Of a DNA stretch of 64,000 nucleotides, positions 28,356-37,536 are shown piece by piece. The position numbers were made by a program, and so were the translations under genes. Location: the NCBI GenBank assembly GCA_963730685.1, contig CAVSSP010000004.1, forward strand, positions 558,001-622,000. Reading direction: 5' to 3'. Position 1 is the stretch's first letter, and every line of letters begins with the position of its first letter. A model generated the notes under the pieces. The model was not told the DNA's origin. It saw only the letters and a list, made by a program, of their open reading frames with translations, and did no database searches. The DNA is from Bog-756 sp963730685. Lineage in GTDB: Bacteria; Actinomycetota; Acidimicrobiia; Acidimicrobiales; RAAP-2.

Positions 28356-29808
28356 ATGAAGTCTTACGACCGCCTGTTCATCGGAGGAGAGTGGGTCGAG
28401 CCTTCGTCCACCTCCGTCTTCGACGTCATCTCCCCGACCACCGAAGCGTTGGTCGGTCGGGTTCCGGAGGCCCAGGATGCCGATGTCGACCGAGCCGTGG
28501 CCGCCGCCCGCGAGGCGTTCGACCACGGGCCATGGCCCCGCATGGCCCCCGCCGAACGGGCCGCCGTCCTGGCCAAGGTGGCCGACGCCATCAGGAACGA
28601 CATGCAGGGGATCGCCGAGCTGATCTCCAACGAGATGGGATCGCCGGTCTCGTGGGGGACGTTGGCCCAGGTCCTGGCCCCGACCATGATCCTCGACTAC
28701 TACGCCGGCCTCGGCTCCACCTTCGCCTTCGACACGGTCAAAGACGGCCTGTTGGGTCCGGTGCTGGTGTCCAAGGAGCCGGTCGGTGTGGTGGCCGCCA
28801 TCACCCCGTGGAACGTGCCGCTGTTCCTGGCGTGCGCCAAGCTGTCGCCGGCCCTGCTGTCCGGGAGCACGGTCGTCTTCAAGCCGGCGCCCGAGACGCC
28901 GCTCGACGCCAACGTCCTGGCGGAGATCTTCGCCGACGCCGGCCTGCCCAAGGGCGTGCTCAGTGTGGTGCCGGCCGGCCGCGAGGTGGGCGAGTACCTG
29001 GTCAACCACCCGGGTGTCGACAAGGTCTCCTTCACCGGCTCGACGGCGGCGGGCCGCAAGATCGGGGCCGCCTGCGGAGCCAACCTGAAGCGCGTGAGCC
29101 TCGAGCTGGGCGGCAAGTCGGCCGCCATCCTCCTCGACGACGTGAACCTGGCCGAGTCGATCCCGCTCATGCTGCCCAATGCCATCATGAACAACGGCGA
29201 GGCCTGCATCTCCCTCACCCGCATCCTGGCCCCTCGGGACCGGTACGCAGAGGTGACCGAGGCGCTCGTCGAGCAGGTGCGGGCACTCAAGGTCGGTGAC
29301 GCCCTCGATCCGGCCACCGAAGTCGGCCCCCTGGTGGCGGAACGCCAGCGTGACCGGGTGGAGAACTACATCCGGATCGGGCAGGAGGAGGGCGCCAAGG
29401 TGGCGGTGGGCGGTGGTCGGCCCGACGGGATCGACAAGGGGTGGTTCGTAGAGCCCACCGTCTTCGTGGACGTGGACAACTCGATGCGCATCGCCCAGGA
29501 GGAGATCTTCGGGCCGGTGTTGTCGGTGATCCCCTACGACGACGATGCCGACGCCGTCCGCATCGCCAACGACTCCGATTACGGGCTGTGCGGGGCGGTG
29601 TTCACCGGGGACGACGATCGTGGTGTGGCCATCGCCCGCCAGGTCCGGACCGGCACCTACATGGTCAACTCCAACATCCCCATCGACTTCTCGTCACCCT
29701 TCGGGGGGTACAAGGCCTCCGGGCGTCGGGCGCGAGTTCGGTGAGGACGGCCTCGAGCTCTTCTTGGAGAAGAAGACCATCAACCTCCCGGCCGGCTACA
29801 CGCTCTAG
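28356..29808 (+). CDS. NAD-dependent aldehyde dehydrogenase (frameshift near the end)
   Basis: About 483 residues once a single extra C near 29729 is allowed for: the first frame reads to GGYKASG and the next continues GREFGEDGLELFLEKKTINL to the stop at 29808. Family motifs are intact: the oxyanion segment AITPWNVPLFLACAK, cofactor site SFTGSTAAGRKI, general base in LELGGKSAAI, and nucleophilic Cys in NNGEACISLTR near residue 285. It converts aldehydes to carboxylic acids, often short- or medium-chain in this subfamily. The gene stands alone behind its own promoter. Confidence 0.92.
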
Positions 29809-30020
29809 GCGCCGCCCGGTCACGCCCCCGGCCGGGCCCGCCCCGGAGGGGGTCGGCACGGGCCGGAGGCGGACGACGGGGGGTCGGAGGGGCCCGAACC
29901 ATGCCTGGGCATGGGGGATCGCGTGCGTTCGCGCCACATGTTCTGCGATCATGGAGGTAGCGAGCCGTCGTCCGTTCCGCGGTCCGGATGGCGTCGGCGT
30001 GTCCGGAGGCACCCAACCCG

Positions 30021-32315
30021 ATGAGTTCTGGAATCCACGCGGCCACCAAGAGGCAGCGCTCCCCGACGGCCAAGGCCGCTGTGGTTCGCGGCCGGCCGAT
30101 CAGCTTCGGGTTCGTCCCGGCGCTCGACGGTCTCCGAGCCATGGCCGTGCTCGGGGTCATGCTCTACCACGGGGGAGCACTCAGTGGCGGATTCCTGACC
30201 ATCGACGTCTTCTTCGTCCTGTCGGGGTTCTTGATCACCTCACTCCTGCTGGGCGAGTGGGCGACCCGCCTCACGGTGCGGCTCGGCCAATTCTGGACCC
30301 GACGGGCACGGAGGCTCCTCCCCGCCCTGTTGGTCATGCTGCTGGGCGTGGCCGTGTACGCCAAGGTGTTCGCCTCACCCGGGGAGTTCGCCAACCTTCG
30401 CCTCGACTCCCTGTCGACCCTCTTCTACGTGTCCAACTGGCACTTCATCTTCGGGAGCAGCAGCTACTTCGTGGCCACGGCCCAGACCTCGCCGCTGGCC
30501 CACATGTGGTCGCTGTCGATCGAGGAGCAGTTCTACATCATCTGGCCCCCCGTGGTCCTGGTGATGCTCCGGCTCGGGCGGGGGTTGCGGCCGTCCAGAC
30601 GGCTCTGGCCGCTGTTGGCCACCGCCGTCGTCGGCGCGCTGGCGTCGGCGATCGACATGCGGCTGGCCTACCGGGGAGGAGCGTCCCTGATGCGGGTGTA
30701 CGAGGGGACCGACACCCGGAGCCAGGACATCCTGGTGGGTGCGGCCCTTGCCATCGGCATGACCGTCTGGGCCCAGCACCGGCGGGTGCCGGTCGACAGG
30801 GAGCGGGCGGGCTCCGCCCACGCGCCGCGACGGGCGCACCCCTCGGCGGGCACGGCCGGGGAGGTGCCGCCGTCCTCACTCCGCCGTGAGTACCGCCGCC
30901 GGGGTCCGGGCATCCGGCCCATCACCGCGTGGGAGATCGAATCCCCGTCGATCCGCACGGCACTGCAGGTCCTCGGATGGGCGACCGTGGCCGCCGGATT
31001 GGTCCTGTGGTCACGGTTGTCCGGATCGCCGCATCCACCCCCCTTCCTCTTCGACGGTGGCTACCTGCTGTTCTCCTTCGGAGTGGCCGTGGTCATCTTC
31101 GTGGCCATCACCGCCCAAGCGGCCAGCCTGTCGCGGGCGCTGGGCAACCCGGTCTTCCGCTACGTCGGGAAGATCTCCTACGGGACCTATCTGTGGCATT
31201 TCCCGCTGTTCGCCCTGCTCGACTCGGCCCGCCTGCACCTCTACGGCTATCCCCTCCTGGCTGTCCGTATCGCCACCACGCTGGTGGTGGCCACCGGGTC
31301 CTTCTACCTGGTCGAAGAGCCGATCCGGCGTGGGGGCATGCGGACCCTCACCGAGTGGAAGGCGTGGCTCGCCACCAGCGCCGCATTCGTGACGGTGGTC
31401 CTGGTCACCGTGGCCGCCACCTTGCCGTCCACGGCCGAGGCGGCCGGCACGGTCCGGGTGGTGGGGGCCCAGTACAGCGGGACGCCGGTACGGGTGGCCA
31501 TCTTCGGGGACTCGGTGGCGTGGCGGATGGGGTTCGCGATGCTGGCCAGCCAACCCCAGACCACGTACGACGTGAACATCGACAACGGCGCCATCGTCGG
31601 ATGTGGCGTGCTCCGCAGCACCCAGTACGAGGAGCACGGGGTGGACTACAACACCGCGCCTTCCTGCAACACGTCGACGCCGGCATCGGCCCAGTGGCCG
31701 GCTCTGTGGCGGGGCGACCTCCAGCAGTTCCACCCGAACGTGGTCGTGGTCCTGGCCGGACGCTGGGAGGTCCACGACCGGTTGATCGACGGTCGCTGGA
31801 TGCACATCGGGGAGCCGGCCTTCGACGCCGACCTCAAGCAGTCGCTGGAGCAGGCGGTCCAGGTCGCCACCTCGAACGGTGCACTGATGGTGCTCATGAC
31901 GTCGCCGTGCTTCGACTCGGGTGAGCAGGACAACGGCCAGCCGTGGCCGGAGGACTCGCCCACCCGCCTGGCGGCGTACAACGCCATGGTGAGGGAGGTG
32001 GCGGCCGAGCATCCGGCCAACGTCGAGGTGGACGACCTCGGTGGCCAGCTGTGCCCGGGCGGGGTCTTCACCGCCTCGTTCAACGGCGTCCAGGTCCGGG
32101 ACGGCGACGGGGTGCACATCGCTCCCACGCCGGCGGCCGGGGACTGGATCGATTCCCACGTGCTCCCCGAGGTCGTGAAGGTGGGCCGCCTCCAGATCGC
32201 CGGGCGGGATCTGCTGGTCCCGACCCCGACCACCACCCAGGTGCCACCGAGTACTGCATCGGCCGCCGCCCGGCCGTCGTCGGTACGGGTCGGCAGTACC
32301 GGTTCCACCCCCTGA
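30021..32315 (+). CDS. Acyltransferase-3 membrane protein with SGNH domain
   Basis: About 764 residues from ATG 30021, chosen because GGAGG lies 11 bases upstream; the in-frame ATG at 29988 lacks one. The acyltransferase-3 unit shows DGLRAMAVLGVMLYHGG, DVFFVLSGFLITSLLL, RRARRLLPALLV and MWSLSIEEQFYIIWP. A hydrophilic insert (~residues 255-310) interrupts the membrane part. The C-terminal extracellular SGNH domain carries FGDSVAWRM and DGVHIAPT. It should O-acylate a cell-envelope glycan. It is a distant paralogue of 14717-16888, which has GDSH in place of GDSV. Confidence 0.88.
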   Translation: MSSGIHAATKRQRSPTAKAAVVRGRPISFGFVPALDGLRAMAVLGVMLYHGGALSGGFLTIDVFFVLSGFLITSLLLGEWATRLTVRLGQFWTRRARRLLPALLVMLLGVAVYAKVFASPGEFANLRLDSLSTLFYVSNWHFIFGSSSYFVATAQTSPLAHMWSLSIEEQFYIIWPPVVLVMLRLGRGLRPSRRLWPLLATAVVGALASAIDMRLAYRGGASLMRVYEGTDTRSQDILVGAALAIGMTVWAQHRRVPVDRERAGSAHAPRRAHPSAGTAGEVPPSSLRREYRRRGPGIRPITAWEIESPSIRTALQVLGWATVAAGLVLWSRLSGSPHPPPFLFDGGYLLFSFGVAVVIFVAITAQAASLSRALGNPVFRYVGKISYGTYLWHFPLFALLDSARLHLYGYPLLAVRIATTLVVATGSFYLVEEPIRRGGMRTLTEWKAWLATSAAFVTVVLVTVAATLPSTAEAAGTVRVVGAQYSGTPVRVAIFGDSVAWRMGFAMLASQPQTTYDVNIDNGAIVGCGVLRSTQYEEHGVDYNTAPSCNTSTPASAQWPALWRGDLQQFHPNVVVVLAGRWEVHDRLIDGRWMHIGEPAFDADLKQSLEQAVQVATSNGALMVLMTSPCFDSGEQDNGQPWPEDSPTRLAAYNAMVREVAAEHPANVEVDDLGGQLCPGGVFTASFNGVQVRDGDGVHIAPTPAAGDWIDSHVLPEVVKVGRLQIAGRDLLVPTPTTTQVPPSTASAAARPSSVRVGSTGSTP

Positions 32316-32355
32316 GCGGTCGTCACGCCGGACCGTCGTTGTGACGACCTGACCG

Positions 32356-32793
32356 TCAGGGTGACGAGCTGACCGGCGCCGGGGGAGGGATGGACGACGG
32401 CGGAGGGGGCTGGCCGAACGGGGTGCTGTCGGCGGCGCCGCACTGGGCCCGGAGGGCGCTGACGAGGGTGGTCTCGGGTACCCGGCCGCTCTCGGAGACG
32501 GTGGTCATGAGGGCCTGGTACTGCCCGTCGTGGTAGGCCGCCTCGGCGGCGATGGGGAGCGCCTGGCGCAGCTGGGAGTAGGCGCGCTGGCGGAGTCCGG
32601 ACGACCGCTGCGGATCGGGCTCGTGCTCGGCCTGGGTCAGCAGCGTGAGGGACCGGTTCACGTGGGCGCAGGCCTGCTGGGCCAGACCGGTGCCACTGGT
32701 GCCGCAGGCGCTCAGGGCGGTGCCGAGCCCGGCCACGATCACCAGGGCGAGCACCGGGCGCCGGAGCGTCCCCCCGATGGCCACCGGGCTCAC
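32356..32793 (-). CDS. Small predicted lipoprotein
   Basis: 145 residues from GTG 32793, whose codon overlaps the stop of the upstream gene (GTGA). A signal peptide VLALVIVAGLGTALSAC ends in a lipobox with Cys near residue 29. The mature part is helical (LAQQACAHVNRSLTLLTQ) with a second cysteine pair possible, and ends in a Pro/Ser-rich tail. The function is unknown. The longer reading from 32862 would lie inside the neighbouring gene. Confidence 0.7.
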   Translation of the reverse strand: MSPVAIGGTLRRPVLALVIVAGLGTALSACGTSGTGLAQQACAHVNRSLTLLTQAEHEPDPQRSSGLRQRAYSQLRQALPIAAEAAYHDGQYQALMTTVSESGRVPETTLVSALRAQCGAADSTPFGQPPPPSSIPPPAPVSSSP

Positions 32794-33347
32794 CCCAGCC
32801 AGCTGCCGGCGGAGTCGAGCAGGTAGCGGCTGACGGCCAGGCAGCGGTCGAAGACCTCGCACATCATCTCCTCACCGGCCAGGATCCGGGTGAGCGAGAC
32901 CGGCGAGCGGGCCACGATGTTCAGCCGTCGCTCGGCGGCGTCGGTGGCCGACGCGTAGGAGTCGATGGCCGAGACCTCGAGCGGAAGCTCGATGCCGCCC
33001 ACGCCGGCCAGGTCGATGGCCAGCCGGAGGAGGTCCGGACCGTGGGGAAGCGGGGGGAGCGCCCAGGTGAAGGTCAGGGGAAAGTGGAACTCGTCGGGAG
33101 GCTCCTCGTCCTCGGGCAGCCCGAAGACAGCATCCTCGAAGGACAGGAGCGTCCGGGGGTCGACCTCGAGGGCCAGATGGAGGTCGAGGGGACCCCCGCA
33201 ACCGTCCTCGGGGTGGAGTTCCACCTCCCACACCTGGCGGAGCGAGTACGTCTCCACGAAATGGCGCTCGTCGTGGACGTGGAAACCATGGTCCACCGAG
33301 TGGTCCTTGAGGTCGGCCACGTACCCGGCCACATCGATGACTGCCAC
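32790..33347 (-). CDS. Conserved-looking soluble protein, unknown function
   Basis: 185 residues, acidic, rich in beta-strand patterns (YSLRQVWEVELHPEDGCGG, FHFPLTFTWALPPLPHG) followed by a helical C-terminus (EMMCEVFDRCLAVSRYLL). It looks like an actinobacterial protein of unknown function near phosphatase and tRNA genes. It is coupled to the lipoprotein by a 4-base overlap and divergent from the inositol-monophosphatase-like gene by ~48 bases. Confidence 0.65.
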   Translation of the reverse strand: MAVIDVAGYVADLKDHSVDHGFHVHDERHFVETYSLRQVWEVELHPEDGCGGPLDLHLALEVDPRTLLSFEDAVFGLPEDEEPPDEFHFPLTFTWALPPLPHGPDLLRLAIDLAGVGGIELPLEVSAIDSYASATDAAERRLNIVARSPVSLTRILAGEEMMCEVFDRCLAVSRYLLDSAGSWLG

Positions 33348-33395
33348 AGGCCCGTCAGCCTACCGGTCCCAGCCGGCTCCGGTAACGTCGACCGC

Positions 33396-34141
33396 ATGGA
33401 CGACGACGAACTGGTCGAGGTGCTCCGTGCCACGGCGGCCGCGGTCGCCGACGCGCCTGCAAGGATCTGTCCGACTGGGGGCTGGCCGGCACCAGGGCCG
33501 GCCAGTACCGGTCCGACCTGGCCGCCGACGCCGCCGCTCTCGCCGTGCTCGACGGGGCCGGCCTCGGCGTCATGTCCGAGGAGTCCGGTCCGTACCGGTT
33601 GGACCGACCCGTCACCGTCGTGATCGACCCGGTGGACGGCTCGACCAACGCCGCCCGCGGGATCCCCTGGTACGCCACCAGCCTGTGCGCCATCGACGGT
33701 GACGGCCCCCGGGCGGCGTTGGTGGTGAACCAGGCCTCGGGGGTCCGTTTCGAGGCCGTCCGCGGCGGCGGCGCCTTTCGGGACGGCCGGCCAGTGCACC
33801 CGACGTCGTGCCGGCAGCTGGGGGAGGCGATCATCGGACTTTCCGGGTACCCGTCCCGCTACTTCGGCTGGAACCAGTACCGCGGTCTGGGAGCGGCTGC
33901 CCTCGACCTGTGCGCCGTGGCCGAGGGGGTGTTGGACGGCTACGCCGTGGTCGGCGGATCGAAGCTCGGGAGCTGGGACTACCTGGGAGGCATGCTCATC
34001 TGCACGGAGGCCGGCGCCGTGGTCGGCGAGACGCTGGGTAGGGAGCTGGTGACGTTGGAGCACGGTGATCGGCGCACTCCGGTGGCGGCGGCCACCGCCG
34101 AGCTGCTTGACGCACTGACCAGGGCGGCGGCCCAGCCCTGA
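33396..34141 (+). CDS. Inositol monophosphatase family protein (frameshifted near N-terminus)
   Basis: About 248 residues if the frames are joined near 33455. The first reads MDDDELVEVLRATAAAVADA; the second continues WGLAGTRAGQYRSDLAADAA to the stop. The metal-binding motifs are in the second frame: SEESG, IDPVDGSTN (D-P-x-D-G-S-T) and the C-terminal GSWDYLGGMLI (W-D-x-x-G). Members hydrolyse inositol phosphates, histidinol phosphate or PAP. The substrate cannot be told. It ends ~80 bases before tRNA-Val. Confidence 0.82.
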
Positions 34142-34221
34142 CGTGATCATCGGGTGGTTGACGACCCTCGGACCGACCCCGGAGGGGCGATACCCTACGG
34201 TGGGCTCCGTGGGGTCTTGCC

Positions 34222-34295
34222 GGGCGTTTAGCTCAGTTGGTCAGAGCAGCTGGCTTACAACCAGCAGGTCATCGGTTCGAGTCCGATAGCGCCCA
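34222..34295 (+). tRNA. tRNA-Val (anticodon UAC)
   Basis: A full cloverleaf of 74 bases: acceptor stem GGGCGTT/AGCGCCC with one G-U pair, D arm GCTC...GAGC, anticodon stem GCTGG/CCAGC with loop CTTACAA (anticodon TAC at 34256-34258), and a T arm with GGTTCGAGTCC. The CCA end is not encoded. An integrase begins 105 bases after it, so the tRNA 3' end is the likely attachment site of the element. Confidence 0.95.
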
Positions 34296-34351
34296 CCGTG
34301 AAAGGCCAGCTCAGAAGCCTGCGTATTTTCTCCCCAACATCGTACTAGGGT

Positions 34352-34383
34352 AAATCCCAACAAAAATCCCAACAAACCCAACA
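34352..34383 (+). repeat. 12-bp tandem repeat between tRNA-Val and integrase
   Basis: AAATCCCAACAA occurs at 34352-34363 and 34364-34375, followed by a partial third copy (ACCCAACA). Short direct repeats beside attachment sites often serve as arm-type sites for integrase or excisionase. That role is inferred from position. Confidence 0.55.
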
Positions 34384-34399
34384 GTGCGAGGGGCGGCAG

Positions 34400-35623
34400 G
34401 TGGCCGGCAGCAAGCGATCGAAGCCGGGACAACGAGGAGTCTGGGAACTCCGGATCTTCCTCGGCCGTGACGAGCAAGGGCGGGTCCGTCAGAAGAGCGT
34501 GACCTTCCGGGGTGGAGCCCGCGAGGCGGACCGGGAGCTCGCCCGGTTGGTGGCCAAGTACGAAGGCGCTCTTCCTGCCGTGGAAGCCCCGGTGCGCTGG
34601 ACGGACACGACGACAGTGAACCAGGCCATCACGGCGTGGAAGCAGAACGGCTGGCAGGACCTAAGCCCGACGACCGTCCGGCACTACCAGGAGATGTGGG
34701 ACAAGCACATCAAGAGGTCCATCGGACGACGCGAGATCGCCCAGCTCAACCCGTACGAGGTCGAGCGCTACTTCCGGAAGCTGAAGGATGAGGGAACCGG
34801 GCGAACCACCGTGAAACATATCCGGGCGATGCTCAACCGGGCCTGCCGGCTGGCCCGGAAGTGGAGTGCCAACTCGCTCCCGAACCCCGTGGTGGACACC
34901 GAACTGCCGGTATGGCCCCTCGGTGAGCGGGGCCAGACCGTACGGGCCCCCGAGGTGGCCGAGGTCAGGTCCATCCTGACTGCAGCATCGGAACACGATG
35001 AGCGGTTTGGCGCCTTCGTTCGACTGGTGGCAGCGACGGGGGTCCGCCGTGGGGAGGCGTGTGCGCTCCGGTGGAGCGACATCGACTGGGATTCGGGGAC
35101 GATCGTGGTTGACGAGTCGGTCGTGGCGGCCAGCGGGGGAGCGGAGGTCAAAGCGCCGAAGACCAAGGCGAGCATCCGCCGGCTCGCCCTTGACCCGGGC
35201 ACCGTGGAGACACTTCGATCGCTCCGGACCAGCCAGGAGAGTCTGGCGGCGTTGTGTGAGGTGGCGATCGGAGCGGACGGGTTCGTGTTCTCCTACGAGC
35301 CAGGGTCGGCGGATCCGCCGCATCCCGACACCATGAGTCATGAGTTCTCGAAAGTACGGACCAAGGCCAATATCGCCAAGGACATCCATCTGCACTCCCT
35401 GCGGCATTTTCAGGCGACGGCATTGGACCGGGTCGTTCCCGAGCGCCAGAAGCAGGCCCGACTGGGCTGGGCCACGGTGCACATGGCCCGCCACTACACC
35501 GACGTGATCGTCGGCGAGGACCTTCGGGCCGCTGAGCATATTGGCCGCCTCCTCGAGGGCGAGGCAGCTACCGGAGTACGTGATCCACAGACCGGGCAGG
35601 AGTCGACTGCGGGCGCCAACTGA
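34400..35623 (+). CDS. Tyrosine recombinase/integrase of a tRNA-Val element
   Basis: 407 residues from GTG 34400. An N-terminal AP2-like arm-binding strand region (RGVWELRIFLGRDEQGRVRQ) precedes a SAM-like core-binding domain (~75-165) and a catalytic domain. Active-site residues are Arg in ATGVRRGEACALRW (~216), His and Arg in HSLRHFQATALD (~333), Trp in LGWATVHMARH where many have His, and the nucleophile Tyr in RHYTD (~366). It lies directly behind tRNA-Val in the orientation expected for an integrated element, and converges on an excisionase-like gene with a 130-base overlap. Confidence 0.93.
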   Translation: MAGSKRSKPGQRGVWELRIFLGRDEQGRVRQKSVTFRGGAREADRELARLVAKYEGALPAVEAPVRWTDTTTVNQAITAWKQNGWQDLSPTTVRHYQEMWDKHIKRSIGRREIAQLNPYEVERYFRKLKDEGTGRTTVKHIRAMLNRACRLARKWSANSLPNPVVDTELPVWPLGERGQTVRAPEVAEVRSILTAASEHDERFGAFVRLVAATGVRRGEACALRWSDIDWDSGTIVVDESVVAASGGAEVKAPKTKASIRRLALDPGTVETLRSLRTSQESLAALCEVAIGADGFVFSYEPGSADPPHPDTMSHEFSKVRTKANIAKDIHLHSLRHFQATALDRVVPERQKQARLGWATVHMARHYTDVIVGEDLRAAEHIGRLLEGEAATGVRDPQTGQESTAGAN

Positions 35624-35838
35624 GGAGATTGAGAGCCCGCCGTCGACTGGGCGCCATCGAGTAGACGCTCGACGGCCCGTCGCGGAATGCGGATCCGACC
35701 GCCCAGGCGGACGATCGGTAACGGAAGCGTGTCGTTTCTGATGGCGCGATAGCAGGTGGCCCGGTCGATCCCGAGCAGCACGGCTGCCTCTGCGACGCTC
35801 AACAGAGCACTCCTCGATGTGACTTGTTTGCGACCCAC
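35494..35838 (-). CDS. Excisionase-like helix-turn-helix protein
   Basis: 114 residues. The first ~65 form a MerR-type/excisionase helix-turn-helix: LLSVAEAAVLLGIDRATCYRAI, RNDTLPLPIVRLGGRIRIPR, then AVERLL. The tail is low-complexity and overlaps the integrase end on the other strand. Its place beside the integrase supports a role as recombination directionality factor, but it could also be a repressor. It has no gene upstream for 1.7 kb; the 11-bp motif array begins 40 bases from its start codon. Confidence 0.78.
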   Translation of the reverse strand: MGRKQVTSRSALLSVAEAAVLLGIDRATCYRAIRNDTLPLPIVRLGGRIRIPRRAVERLLDGAQSTAGSQSPQLAPAVDSCPVCGSRTPVAASPSRRRPICSAARRSSPTITSV

Positions 35839-35877
35839 CTGAAAGTCCTTTCAGCGATGGGTACATTCTCCAGTCCG

Positions 35878-36028
35878 ACGTCACCCTGAACGTCACCCTT
35901 TTCGCTCCGATTCGATCGAATCCGTCGATCCAAGAAAGCTCGGTTGCGAATGCAACGTCACCCTGCTCATGGGCAACGTCACCCTCAGTCTGGGCAACGT
36001 CACCCTCGACCTCGAGCAACGTCACCTT
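35878..36028 (+). repeat. Iteron-like array of the 11-bp motif, helically phased
   Basis: Copies start at 35878 (one mismatch), 35889, 35954, 35975, 35996 and 36018 (one mismatch). Gaps are 11, 65, 21, 21 and 22 bases, close to whole numbers of helical turns, so proteins bound here would face the same side. All are in one orientation. This is the hallmark of iterons or of a cooperative regulator site. It begins 40 bases upstream of the excisionase-like gene and could also control it. Confidence 0.75.
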
Positions 36029-36550
36029 CTGCAGGTCACGGGTTGTTGGTCGCACACCGGCACCCTGGCCGTCAAGGTCGACGCTCCGAGGCGCCCGCAC
36101 GGATGGTGGCCCTTCGGGCACGGTTCGTTCCTCGCCTCTTCATCCGGCCTACGCTTCTCACTCTCGCGCCGCTCGCTCTCCTGACTGTCGGGGCCGGCTT
36201 GGCCAATCGGCATTCAGCGATTGATATCGGGCCAAGCGGGGCCAAATGCGCCCCACCCGGCATCAATCGATAAGGAGAGGCTCACCTGCCGTCAGCGCCG
36301 TTCCGCAACCGAACCTGATCAGCAGACCCGCCGCATCGAGCTGGGGCATTGCTGTGTCCCGACCCGACCCGACCCGACCCGGTCCGGCAGGGCACCCTAC
36401 GGGGCGCGGGTCTTTCCGTGCAGTTGGTCACGATGGTTCCGGGAGCTCACATCGGTCCGGTGATCGAGGGAGGCGCCCGGGCGGGCGTCGAGCCCACCAC
36501 GGGCGCCTGGGTGACTCAGCACATCGGCTCCGCCGCAAGCGGTACATCTC

Positions 36551-36672
36551 ATGTCCACACCTGTGCACTCGGACGAGTGAACGTCACCCTCGCCTTTCGC
36601 GAGACTCTATTTCGCGCGGCCGCAGAGCCCGCCGGAAGGCCGCCGGACTCATGAGTGCACCTGTGTGGACAT
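36551..36672. repeat. Imperfect 20-bp inverted repeat flanking ~80 bases
   Basis: ATGTCCACACCTGTGCACTC (36551-36570) matches the reverse complement of 36653-36672 at 18 of 20 positions. An AACGTCACCCT motif lies 10 bases inside the left arm and its reverse complement 26 bases outside the right arm. This is the point at which motif orientation flips. Confidence 0.65.
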
Positions 36673-37103
36673 CGAATGTCCCGGTCTGGCGGAGCCGAGG
36701 GTGACGTTCTTATCGGCGACCATGGCGGGCTCAATGCCCGCCGTGGTGCCGCTTCGTGAGGGAAGCCGATGCGACAGGCCCGATCATTTGACTGTGACCG
36801 CGTCTTACGAGACCCTCACAGCGCTGCCTTCCAGGTGCGCAAGGCCAGCGACTCGCCAAAGCCGGCCAGAATGGCCGGAGAGGCGAGGGCGGACCGGCGG
36901 CGGAGTGCGGGGGGGCATGCACCGCCAAAGGGGCCCTGGCAATCGTGTTCGGCCCTCTCCGGTGGAGTTGGTGAGCCTGAGGTATTGGGACATCAGGTCG
37001 TCCCACCGTCGCCTCCGGCATCCCGGGGGTCGGGGCGGAGCCGGTGGCCATGTGAAGACCTTGACGTCCGTATCATGCCCACCGTGGGGCGGGGGTGGCG
37101 TTC

Positions 37104-37255
37104 GAGGAGTGGTCACGGTCGTCAGGGTGACGTTCGTCCCATACCCACAGAGGCGAGGGTGACGTTCGGGGTGACATTGGAGGAGTGGCGACGCTCCTCA
37201 GGGTGACGTTCGTCCCAATCTCACAGAGGCGAGGGTGACGTTCGCTGTGATGTTG
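37104..37255 (-). repeat. Two tandem 76-bp units carrying paired motifs
   Basis: The unit GAGGAGTGG...AGGGTGACGTTCGTCCCA...CACAGAGGCGAGGGTGACGTTCG begins at 37104 and again at 37180. Each unit carries two reverse-orientation motif copies 32 bases apart. The units differ at scattered positions, mainly between the motifs, so the motifs themselves appear conserved. Confidence 0.75.
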
Positions 37256-37536
37256 ACCCACTGCCGGATCAGCTCGTTGGAGGATCGAAATTGCCGAATT
37301 CGCACGATGTGCCCCAATAACGCGATTGGCCAGTGGAAGTGCCCCCGACCGAATCCTCTTTGAGTCAAGAGGGCAATTTCAGGGGGTTTTGGGCGCTACT
37401 CGACAGGCCGCCTCGGGCGGCCACGGACGCATAGAATTTCGGTGGGCCCGGGAGTGACTTCGCCGAAGAGCCGGCCGCTAGGGTGCAGAGCCGGTCACGC
37501 AGGCTACGAGTCGTTCCCGCTTTTCCTCCCGGGCCC

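Larger units (their letters stand above)
35839..37536. other. Gene-free 1.7-kb repeat-rich region of the integrated element
   Basis: No reading frame here has family features, a credible start or the codon pattern of the neighbours. Instead it holds ten exact copies of an 11-bp motif and three near copies. AACGTCACCCT occurs at 35889, 35954, 35975, 35996 and 36580; its reverse complement occurs at 36698, 37124, 37156, 37200 and 37232; near copies start at 35878, 36018 and ~37168. There is also a 20-bp inverted repeat, a 76-bp tandem duplication and four GACCC units (36361-36380). The likely role is binding of a replication, partition or recombination protein. Confidence 0.7.

Noticed and set aside
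35878..36028. A CRISPR array
   Set aside because: The repeated unit is only 11 bases with ~10-base gaps, and no cas gene is present. CRISPR repeats are 23 bases or longer with spacers of similar length.
35944..37206. Several open frames in the repeat region
   Set aside because: They are Arg/Pro-rich, lack ribosome sites and family features, and pass through the repeat motifs in different frames.
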